Positions 1 to 5,036 of a stretch of DNA of 18,288 nt are shown here, one piece after another (the stretch's first letter is position 1; each line of letters begins with the position of its first letter). The notes beneath the pieces were generated by a model that worked only from the letters and a program-made list of their open reading frames with translations, did no database searches and had not been told where the DNA came from. The DNA comes from Chloroflexota bacterium. GTDB taxonomy: Bacteria; Chloroflexota; UBA6077; FW602-bin22; JACPQP01. The stretch is taken from NCBI GenBank assembly GCA_016190465.1, contig JACPQP010000423.1, positions 1-18,288 of the forward strand, given 5' to 3'. The translations under genes and the position numbers were made by a program.

Positions 1-29
1 CCTCTGGGAGAGGGTTGGGGTGAGGGCGT
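1..29. repeat. REP-like repeat, cut by window edge
   Basis: The window opens with GGGAGAGGGTTGGGGTGAGG-type sequence. This matches the GGGAGAGGGG-TAGGGGTGAGGGC sequence near the right edge (18241-18263), where the palindromic partner arm is also present. Here the left arm lies mostly outside the window. It is a dispersed intergenic repeat; no coding potential is evident. Confidence 0.55.
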
Positions 30-284
30 CCTGGCGAGGGGGCAGGGGGTGGGTCTGTCCGCTGCCCCGAGGACCGTACACCCAACCCAGTCGGGCTCGG
101 CCCCCACGACCCAATCGTTTGCCGCCAGGCTGAGCCTCTGGAAGTGGGCGGATATCTCGCACCGTGTCTCGAAGCCGAGTGCCACACCATCGGCGGCAGT
201 CCCGAGAATGGGCTTCTCTGGCAGGCCGGTCGCCAGACAGTCCGATGATAGTTCACGCTCGCCGGTCAATCAACCACGTGACGG

Positions 285-324
285 GGCGAGGGGGCGACGG
301 GGCATGGAGCGTCGCCCCCTCGCC
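285..324. repeat. Hairpin with 14-bp perfect GC-rich arms
   Basis: Arms GGCGAGGGGGCGAC (285-298) and GTCGCCCCCTCGCC (311-324) are perfectly complementary around a 12-nt loop. The element lies about 50 nt upstream of the putative -10 of the dehydrogenase gene. It has no T-run and is more likely a REP-type element, or the 3' end of an upstream transcript, than an intrinsic terminator. I see no convincing gene elsewhere in 1-434. Confidence 0.6.
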
Positions 325-374
325 CCCTCGCCGACTGGGGACAAGCCGCGCTGTTTGATGCCCCGTGAGTCCGC

Positions 375-380
375 TATAAT
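375..380 (+). promoter_or_regulatory. Candidate -10 element (TATAAT)
   Basis: A perfect TATAAT sits 55 nt upstream of the dehydrogenase start codon in otherwise GC-rich DNA. A matching -35 is poor: TGTTTG at 352-357 gives a 17-bp spacer, while TTGATG at 355-360 gives only 14. The call rests mainly on the -10. Confidence 0.4.
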
Positions 381-434
381 CCGGTTGACTGCACGAGGTT
401 GCGTGACCGCCCTGTCTTGCGCGGAGGTCCGTCG

Positions 435-1997
435 ATGAACGTCACCGAGATCACTGTTTGGTGGCTTCCAGGTCGGCGCGGGGAAAGCGCCTGGCGCTGC
501 GTCGCACTCTCCTTTGCGGCGCCGCTGGCGCTCGCGCTGATTCTCGGCGCCTGTGCACCCGCGGCCGCGCCCCCGCCGACCCCTACAGCGGCGAGCGCGC
601 CGGTCGTCGTCACCCGTTCGCTCCCCCAGGCCACGGCGACTCCGGCGCCGCATCCGCCAGCCTCGTCGACGCCGCTGCCGAGGCCACCCACCTCCACACC
701 GTTGCCCATCGTCTCGCCCACGCCGGTCGGCGCCACCGCTACTGCTCCGACGACGGTGCCACCAGCTCCGACGCGAGCGCTGGCGAGTCCGGCGCAGGTG
801 GCCTCGACGTCAACCGTGCCCTTATCGCCATCCCCGCTCCCTCGTCCCTCCGCGGCCGACCCTCGCCCGGCGGCGTCTCCGACCCCACGGGCGATGGTCC
901 AGGTGCCGATCGAGGTCCCGGCGCGGTTTGCCGCTCAGGTGCGCTTCGGCCAGCAGCAGCGGCTGACCGTCCCGGCCGGCTTCCGGGTGGGCATCTTCGC
1001 GGCCGGGTTGGGCCAGTCGCGCTTCATGGCCTATAGCGACAAGGGGATCCTGTTCCTCTCTGTTCCGCGGACTGGCCAGGTCCTCGCCTTACCGGATCGC
1101 GACGGCGATGGGGTGGCCGACACGGTGCTCACCGTGGCTGACGGCCTGAACCTGCCCCACGGCCTGGCTTTCGCCGCTGACGGCAGCCTCTACGTCGCCG
1201 AGACGAACCGGGTGGTCCGCCTGTCCCTGGACCCGGAGACGCAGCGGGCAACGCGCCAGGAGACCATCGTCCCATCGCTGCCCGCGGGTGCCGGCCACTG
1301 GACCCGGACGATCGGCTTCGGGCCCGACGGGAAGCTCTACGTCTCCATCGGCTCATCGTGTAACGCGTGCATCGAGCGCGAACCGTTCCGGGCGGCGATC
1401 GTCCAGTACAACCCCGATGGCTCGGGCGGCCGGCTCTTCGCCCAGGGCCTGCGCAACTCGGTCGGCTTTGTCTGGCATCCCCGGACCGGAGAGATCTGGG
1501 CGACGGACAACGGCCGTGACCTCCTCGGCGATGACCTGCCAGCCGAGGAGGTCAACATCGTTCGCGACGGCAAACACTATGGCTGGCCCCGCTGCAACGG
1601 CGACCGCGTGGATGATCTCCAGTACGGGCAGCCCGGCTTTTGCGCGGGGACCGAACCGCCCGTGGTGCAGATGCAGGCCCATTCGGCGCCACTCGGCCTG
1701 GCGTTCTACACCGGCACGCGCTTCCCACCCGAGTACCACGGCGACCTCTTCGTCGCCTTCCACGGTTCCTGGAACCGCTCGGAGAAGACCGGCTACAAGC
1801 TCGTCCGCATCCCCATGCGGAGTGAGACCGCGCGCGGCGGGAAGCCGGGCGTGGCCGAAGACTTCGTCGCCGGCTGGCTCCGGCCGGACCAGAGCGTGTG
1901 GGGTCGACCGGTGCAGCCCATCGTGGCGCCTGACGGCAGCGTACTGCTGAGCGACGATTCCACTGGCATCGTCTACCGGATCTGGTACGCCGGCTGA
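435..1997 (+). CDS. Lipoprotein PQQ-dependent sugar/sorbosone dehydrogenase family protein
   Basis: Encodes 520 aa of the soluble glucose/L-sorbosone dehydrogenase beta-propeller family (COG2133 type). Members oxidise sugars at an extracytoplasmic site using PQQ. The start is ATG 435 because GGAGGT lies 6 nt upstream; an in-frame start at 399 has no such site. A signal peptide ends in lipobox LGAC (Cys40), so the protein is probably lipid-anchored. Residues 41 to about 162 form a Pro/Thr/Ser-rich tether. The catalytic domain follows, with family blocks LPHGLAFAADGSLYVAET, GHWTRTIGFGPDGKLYVSIG, GLRNSVGFVWHP, ATDNGRDLLGDDLP, VRDGKHYGWPRCNGD and FVAFHGSWNR, ending at a last propeller strand (VLLSDDSTGIVYRIWY). 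Paired cysteines (CNAC, RCNGD, FCAGT) are typical of the sorbosone-type branch. Substrate cannot be read from sequence. The gene appears monocistronic. Confidence 0.88.
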   Translation: MNVTEITVWWLPGRRGESAWRCVALSFAAPLALALILGACAPAAAPPPTPTAASAPVVVTRSLPQATATPAPHPPASSTPLPRPPTSTPLPIVSPTPVGATATAPTTVPPAPTRALASPAQVASTSTVPLSPSPLPRPSAADPRPAASPTPRAMVQVPIEVPARFAAQVRFGQQQRLTVPAGFRVGIFAAGLGQSRFMAYSDKGILFLSVPRTGQVLALPDRDGDGVADTVLTVADGLNLPHGLAFAADGSLYVAETNRVVRLSLDPETQRATRQETIVPSLPAGAGHWTRTIGFGPDGKLYVSIGSSCNACIEREPFRAAIVQYNPDGSGGRLFAQGLRNSVGFVWHPRTGEIWATDNGRDLLGDDLPAEEVNIVRDGKHYGWPRCNGDRVDDLQYGQPGFCAGTEPPVVQMQAHSAPLGLAFYTGTRFPPEYHGDLFVAFHGSWNRSEKTGYKLVRIPMRSETARGGKPGVAEDFVAGWLRPDQSVWGRPVQPIVAPDGSVLLSDDSTGIVYRIWYAG

Positions 1998-2004
1998 GAA
2001 AATC

Positions 2005-2033
2005 TTGCGGTCAGGCTTCCAACCCCCTACGAT
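2005..2033 (+). promoter_or_regulatory. Candidate sod promoter
   Basis: TTGCGG (2005-2010), a 17-bp spacer and TACGAT (2028-2033) lie just after the dehydrogenase stop. If used, transcription would start near 2040 and leave a leader of about 285 nt before sod, containing the repeats listed next. Each hexamer matches only 4 of 6 consensus bases. Confidence 0.35.
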
Positions 2034-2129
2034 ACAGAGTGAGGCCAACGTGTTCGAACGTGCTCGTCCGGCCGCTCTTGAGTGCGCAAGGGCACGCTGG
2101 TTGCTCGTGGCAGGTGCGAGGCGCACCCG

Positions 2130-2243
2130 CCGACGAAGGCGCGTCGCCTTTCTTTCTTTCAGTACCCTCCGACGGGCCAGAGGTGCTGCACGACGTGACG
2201 GGTGCGCCGATGTCCATTCTACCACCGACGAAGGCGCGTCGCC
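2130..2243 (+). repeat. 19-bp direct repeat pair in sod leader
   Basis: CCGACGAAGGCGCGTCGCC occurs identically at 2130-2148 and 2225-2243. Each copy can fold through CGACG/CGTCG. The pair brackets the segment holding the 64-bp dispersed repeat copy A. The 1998-2323 stretch has no credible gene; it holds these repeats and the sod ribosome binding site. Confidence 0.7.
2157..2220 (+). repeat. 64-bp dispersed repeat, copy A
   Basis: Aligns without gaps to 3560-3623, with about 52 of 64 positions identical. A perfect 23-bp left block (TTTCAGTACCCTCCGACGGG then CCA) and a 19/20 right block (GGTGCGCCG-TGTCCATTCT) flank a variable core of about 21 bp. Conserved ends with a divergent middle suggest a mobile or structured element rather than coding homology. 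Confidence 0.75.
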
Positions 2244-2323
2244 GGTCTCCGCTCGACGAAGAGGCGAGAGACTTCGCGCCGGGAATCACCTCAATCGGAA
2301 TCACCTCAAAGGAGAGTTTCACA

Positions 2324-2944
2324 ATGGCGTTTGAACTGCCCCCGCTGCCGTACGCGTACAATGCGCTCGAGCCGTACATCGACGAGATGACGATGCGGCT
2401 CCACCACGACAAGCATCACGCGACCTACGTCAACAACTTGAACGCCGCGCTGGCGAAGCATCCGGAGCTCCAGCCCGAGAGCCTCGCGGAGCTCCTGCGG
2501 AACATCAACGCCGTGCCGGAGGACATCCGGACCGCGGTCCGCAACCACGGTGGCGGCCACGCCAATCACACGCTGTTCTGGGAGATCATGAAGCCACAGG
2601 GTGGTGGTGAGCCCGTTGGCGCGCTTGCCGAGGCGATCAACCGGGCGTGCGGCAGCTTCGCGCGGCTCAAGGAGGACCTCTCGCAAAAGGCCATCGCCGT
2701 CTTTGGGAGCGGCTGGGGCTGGCTGAGCGTTGGCCCCGGCGGCGCGCTTCGCGTCCACAGCGCGCCGAACCAGGATAGCCCCCTCATGGAGGGGTGGATG
2801 CCGATCCTCGGGGTGGACGTCTGGGAGCACGCCTATTACCTGAAGTATCAGAACCGCCGGGCGGACTACGTCGCCGCCTGGTGGAACACGCTCAACTGGG
2901 AGAACGTCGCCCAGCGCTACGAGCGTGCCCTCAAGGGGCTATAG
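2324..2944 (+). CDS. sodA: Superoxide dismutase, Fe/Mn family (Mn-type)
   Basis: Encodes 206 aa, the normal length for a cytoplasmic Fe/Mn SOD, which dismutates superoxide to O2 and H2O2. The start at ATG 2324 follows AAAGGAG and begins with the classic MAFELPPLPYAYNALEP. An in-frame extension to 2039 runs through repeat DNA and was rejected. Metal ligands are visible: His27 in LHHDKHH, His82 in GGGHANH, and Asp165 and His169 in DVWEHAYY. The NQDSPLM segment (149-155) and GGGH favour manganese. No signal peptide is present. It faces the diiron/PerR-like operon across a structured intergenic region, and together these make an oxidative-stress block. Confidence 0.97.
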   Translation: MAFELPPLPYAYNALEPYIDEMTMRLHHDKHHATYVNNLNAALAKHPELQPESLAELLRNINAVPEDIRTAVRNHGGGHANHTLFWEIMKPQGGGEPVGALAEAINRACGSFARLKEDLSQKAIAVFGSGWGWLSVGPGGALRVHSAPNQDSPLMEGWMPILGVDVWEHAYYLKYQNRRADYVAAWWNTLNWENVAQRYERALKGL

Positions 2945-2962
2945 CCCCGCCCCGGCCACACC

Positions 2963-3005
2963 CGGTGTGCCAGGCAGCCGCCCGGCGGACCGTCCTGGCA
3001 CACCG
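2963..3005 (+). terminator. Hairpin downstream of sod
   Basis: Twelve-bp perfect arms CGGTGTGCCAGG (2963-2974) and CCTGGCACACCG (2994-3005) start 19 nt after the sod stop. There is no T-tract, so this is a terminator-like or 3'-stabilising hairpin rather than a canonical intrinsic terminator. Confidence 0.5.
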
Positions 3006-3034
3006 TCGCGTCCATCCTCTCGAGTGCTGAGGGC

Positions 3035-3163
3035 GGAGCACTCAGAGTGTGTGAATCAACCCCCCGCAGCCCCGACCTGGGTCGTGGGAGCCCTGCTCCG
3101 GGGCCACCCGCCGGCGACGTGGGGTGCCCCGGAAGGGATTAATTCACAGACTCTCAGTACTCG
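3035..3163. repeat. Imperfect 25-bp inverted repeat enclosing about 79 bp (MITE-like or large stem-loop)
   Basis: Left arm 3035-3059 and right arm 3139-3163 are complementary at 20 of 25 positions. The interior holds further nested inverted repeats (CGACC/GGTCG; TCCGGGGC.../...GCCCCGGA). The right arm supplies the last codons and the stop of the Fur-family gene on the minus strand. It may be a MITE remnant or a bidirectional termination structure between sod and the regulator. Confidence 0.5.
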
Positions 3164-3659
3164 ATTGCCGGCTCCGACACTCGGCGCAGAGCCCATAGAA
3201 CACGGTATAGCAGCCGTCTATCTGGAAGCCTGGTTCGGTAGAGACGCCCTGCCAGGGCGTCTCTACGGCCACACCCTCTGGTCCCGAGCGGCGCCCAGCG
3301 CCAAAGTCCCAGACCTGGCGGCAGCCATCGCACAGGAAGTGGTCGTGCGGCGACGTGTCGCCGTCGTAGCGGACGAAGTCGCCGCAGTAGATCTCCTGGG
3401 CCAACCCCTCGCGCTGGAGACGGTCCAGGTTGCGGTAGACCGTCCCCAGGCTCACGTGGGGCAGGCGCTGGCGCACCAGCAGGTAGAGCTCGTCGCTACG
3501 CGGGTGGGTCTTCACCCGCCGGAGCTCATCCAGGATGGCTTCCCGCTGCTGACTCCGCCTTTCAGTACCCTCCGACGGGCCAAAGGCGCTTCCCCTACTG
3601 CCCGGTGCGCCGCTGTCCATTCTGCTACGCGCACTGCCGTCCCGCACCGATTTCCCCAC
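3144..3659 (-). CDS. Fur-family metalloregulator, PerR-like
   Basis: Encodes 171 aa from GTG 3659, 16 bp after the diiron-protein stop, so the two are co-transcribed. A later ATG at 3620 is possible; neither start has a good ribosome binding site. The winged helix is clear: SQQREAILDEL, then VSLGTVYRNLDRLQREGLAQEI. Residues matching the PerR regulatory metal site are present: His52, Asp99 (RYD), His105, His107 and Asp118 (VWDF, where classic Fur has Glu). Two CxxC pairs (Cys110/113, Cys158/161) would form the structural zinc site. PerR senses H2O2 by Fe-catalysed histidine oxidation and represses peroxide-defence genes. Oddities: the usual N-terminal helix is replaced by repeat-derived sequence. 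The linker between VWDF and GFQI is about 8 residues longer than usual and contains a palindromic repeat. The C-terminus ends inside another repeat. Confidence 0.88.
   Translation of the reverse strand: MGKSVRDGSARSRMDSGAPGSRGSAFGPSEGTERRSQQREAILDELRRVKTHPRSDELYLLVRQRLPHVSLGTVYRNLDRLQREGLAQEIYCGDFVRYDGDTSPHDHFLCDGCRQVWDFGAGRRSGPEGVAVETPWQGVSTEPGFQIDGCYTVFYGLCAECRSRQSSTESL
3238..3266. repeat. 29-bp palindromic repeat inside the PerR-like gene
   Basis: Perfect 14-bp arms, GTAGAGACGCCCTG and CAGGGCGTCTCTAC, surround a single base. On the minus strand it encodes V-E-T-P-W-Q-G-V-S-T (about residues 132-141) in the linker between the DNA-binding and dimerisation halves. The frame is preserved. Palindromes with GTAGAGACG ends are a familiar type of dispersed element in several phyla. 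Confidence 0.8.
3560..3623 (+). repeat. 64-bp dispersed repeat, copy B
   Basis: Second copy of the repeat at 2157-2220. Here it overlaps codons 13 to about 34 of the PerR-like gene, read antisense to the orientation used for copy A. It supplies the MDSGAPGSRGSAFGPSEGTE stretch at the protein N-terminus. Confidence 0.75.
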
Positions 3660-3675
3660 TCCGCCCGTCGCCGGC

Positions 3676-4113
3676 TCAGGCCCCGAAGTAGCGTCGCAGG
3701 AGGCCGGCGAGGGCCCGAGCGTGGCGAGCCTCGTCGCGGCTGGTCTCGTCGAAGACCTCGTGCGTCTCGTCGCCCGCGGCTTCCCTGGCCTGGATCGCGG
3801 CCTCGCGCTTACCTCGATTGGCCGCCTGCTCTCCGCCGAGCATCCGCTCCAGGTTCTCCCGGGTGCTGCTCGAGACCATCCCGTTCAACATCGCGTAGCG
3901 TGCGGCGTGCTGGGCCTCGTCCCAGGCAATGGACTTCAGGACCTCGGCAACCTCTGGATAGCCCTCGCGTTGCGCTTGCAGCGCCATCGCCAGGTAGAGC
4001 CCGACCTCGGTGGTCTCACCCCGGAAGTTCTTCTGAACCGCGTCCTCCACAGCGGTACCCTTCGCCTGACCCAGTCCGTTCTCGTTGATGACCTCGATCG
4101 CCACAGTTGCCAC
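3676..4113 (-). CDS. Rubrerythrin-like diiron (ferritin-like) protein
   Basis: Encodes 145 aa from GTG 4113, preceded by AAGGAGA (4121-4127) with 7-nt spacing. It is a four-helix ferritin-like domain of the rubrerythrin family without a C-terminal rubredoxin domain. Likely iron ligands come from GETTEV (Glu33/Glu36), WDEAQH (Glu66, His69), Glu95 and RDEARH (Glu128, His131), giving the repeated E-x2-H pattern of a diiron site. Such proteins reduce peroxide or handle iron in the cytoplasm; the electron donor is not evident. It is first in an operon with the PerR-like repressor, from a promoter with an overlapping operator, which suggests peroxide- or metal-dependent autoregulation. An alternative is a simple iron-storage role. 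Confidence 0.85.
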   Translation of the reverse strand: MATVAIEVINENGLGQAKGTAVEDAVQKNFRGETTEVGLYLAMALQAQREGYPEVAEVLKSIAWDEAQHAARYAMLNGMVSSSTRENLERMLGGEQAANRGKREAAIQAREAAGDETHEVFDETSRDEARHARALAGLLRRYFGA

Positions 4114-4130
4114 GGTGCCTTCTCCTTAAT

Positions 4131-4143
4131 AGTAATAGTTACT
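4131..4143 (-). promoter_or_regulatory. Candidate PerR/Fur-type operator
   Basis: AGTAA-TAG-TTACT is a perfect 5-3-5 inverted repeat inside an AT-rich island (TTAATAGTAATAGTTACT, 4126-4143) in GC-rich DNA. It lies immediately downstream of the -10 and so would cover the start site. It is AT-rich and palindromic like PerR/Fur boxes but does not match the full TTATAAT-N-ATTATAA consensus. Confidence 0.6.
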
Positions 4144-4149
4144 GGTCGC

Positions 4150-4178
4150 ATTCTAGCGATGACGAGCCGCGCTGTCAA
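4150..4178 (-). promoter_or_regulatory. Promoter of diiron protein/PerR-like operon
   Basis: On the minus strand, a perfect TTGACA (+ coordinates 4173-4178), a 17-bp spacer and TAGAAT (4150-4155). This is one of the best sigma70-type promoters in the window. It gives a leader of about 30 nt to GTG 4113. Confidence 0.85.
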
Positions 4179-4195
4179 GGGGTTCTTGTGACTAC

Positions 4196-4274
4196 GTGAT
4201 CTTCTTCTTCGCGCAGCAGCGCTTCGTCCGTGGGTGGAAGAAATGGCATCGCCCTGACGGGCATCAGGGGGTGA
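4196..4274 (+). pseudogene. 3'-end fragment of a MalG-type sugar permease gene
   Basis: Bases 4195-4228 match the 3' end of the intact permease gene (12455-12488) at 33 of 34 positions, encoding VIFFFAQQRFV. After about 13 extra bases that shift the frame, the second half resumes (GIALTGIRG, stop at 4272-4274), mirroring GIALTGIKG at 12495-12521. No permease body lies upstream. The end overlaps the Uma2 stop on the other strand. Confidence 0.8.
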
Positions 4275-4836
4275 GCGCTGACATCCTCAGGGCGTCGAAC
4301 AACGCTTGCACGGGGAGCTTGAAGGCTGGCAGTATGTCGGCGAAGTCGATCTCGTCCGGCCCCCGCAAGGCTTGCGGCACCTGACCTGGGCGGAAGACAA
4401 GAACGGACTCGTCGGCCGGGTCGACCAGGAGCGCTACCGACACGCCCCGGCCGACGTACCAGAGACAGCGTCGAACGACGGCGTTGGTGCTCTGTTCGAG
4501 CGAGACGATCTCGACCACCATGTCGGGCGGCTCGAAGAAATCGTTGGCCACCCGTCCCGCCGCGTCGACGGGAATGCGATCCCAACGGTACACGGCGACG
4601 TCAGGCACGTAGGACCGGCCGGCGAAGGTCACGCGCAGTTCAGGGAAGGCCCGGGCAAGCCTCCGGGGTCGGGCAAACCGGTTGAAAAGCTCGGCCACCT
4701 CATACTGAAGCGCGCTGTGCTGGCCCTTGGGCGACACCTTCTGGGTAACCGTCCCTTCTTCAAATTCGAGTGCCGGCTCCTCCTCCGGTAGCTTCAAGAA
4801 CTCATCGAGCGTAAGCTGCCGCTGCGAGATCGCCAT
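4264..4836 (-). CDS. Uma2-family (DUF820) PD-(D/E)XK nuclease-like protein
   Basis: Encodes 190 aa, typical for Uma2. ATG 4836 is chosen because AGGAGG precedes it (about 4843-4848) and the MAISQRQLTLDEFLKLPE opening is characteristic; longer in-frame starts run into a REP-like hairpin. Family landmarks include LEFEEGTVTQKVSPKGQHS (23-41), YVPDVAVYR with Asp79, and PPDMVVEIVS with Glu109, matching the acidic core of a PD-(D/E)XK fold. Members are abundant in Cyanobacteria and Chloroflexota and are often near mobile DNA; biological role is poorly defined. It lies downstream of the receiver gene on the same strand, separated by about 194 bp. Its stop codon falls inside the permease remnant on the opposite strand, so it sits in a rearranged spot. 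Confidence 0.87.
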   Translation of the reverse strand: MAISQRQLTLDEFLKLPEEEPALEFEEGTVTQKVSPKGQHSALQYEVAELFNRFARPRRLARAFPELRVTFAGRSYVPDVAVYRWDRIPVDAAGRVANDFFEPPDMVVEIVSLEQSTNAVVRRCLWYVGRGVSVALLVDPADESVLVFRPGQVPQALRGPDEIDFADILPAFKLPVQALFDALRMSALTP

Positions 4837-4860
4837 GATCGGCCTCCTGCTTGCCCTCCA

Positions 4861-4917
4861 TCCCTGCCGCCCCGGCCGCGACCTCCTTTCCCCCCCGGGT
4901 GGGGGAAAGGGCAGGGA
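4861..4917. repeat. REP-like hairpin upstream of Uma2 gene
   Basis: Arms CCTTTCCCCC (4885-4894) and GGGGGAAAGG (4901-4910) form a 10-bp stem. TCCCTGCC (4861-4868) and GGCAGGGA (4910-4917) are also complementary. It resembles the C/T-rich hairpins at 15781 and 18225 and lies in the leader of the Uma2 gene. Confidence 0.6.
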
Positions 4918-5000
4918 TAGGGGGAAGCTCCCTGCGGCCATCTCCGCCCGCCGCGGCATCTGGCCGGTCTTCGGCCTTCATATCATTCTACCACTTGCGT

Positions 5001-5036
5001 CAGGCAGCACTTCGTCAAGAGCATCGACGACTACTG
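5001..5036 (+). pseudogene. Possible second permease-tail fragment
   Basis: CAGCACTTCGTCAAG-A-GCATCG matches the intact permease end near 12477-12498 with one mismatch over about 22 bp. It reads RQHFVKSIDDY then stop. It overlaps the 3' end of the receiver gene on the minus strand. The match is short, so this is tentative. Confidence 0.4.

Noticed and set aside
385..390. TTGACT as a -35 box for the dehydrogenase
   Set aside because: No -10-like hexamer at 16-18 bp downstream; TATAAT at 375-380 is the better signal.
399..434. Upstream extension of the dehydrogenase to a start at 399
   Set aside because: ATG 435 has GGAGGT at ideal spacing and gives a proper lipoprotein signal peptide; 399 has neither.
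2130..2243. Known riboswitch or T-box in the sod leader
   Set aside because: No conserved motif of a known class was found; only direct repeats and simple stems.
2039..2323. N-terminal extension of superoxide dismutase
   Set aside because: It translates repeat DNA, and the family N-terminus begins exactly at ATG 2324.
4196..5036. Permease tails as attL/attR of a small integrated element carrying Uma2
   Set aside because: No integrase gene, the second match is short, and no precise core duplication could be shown.
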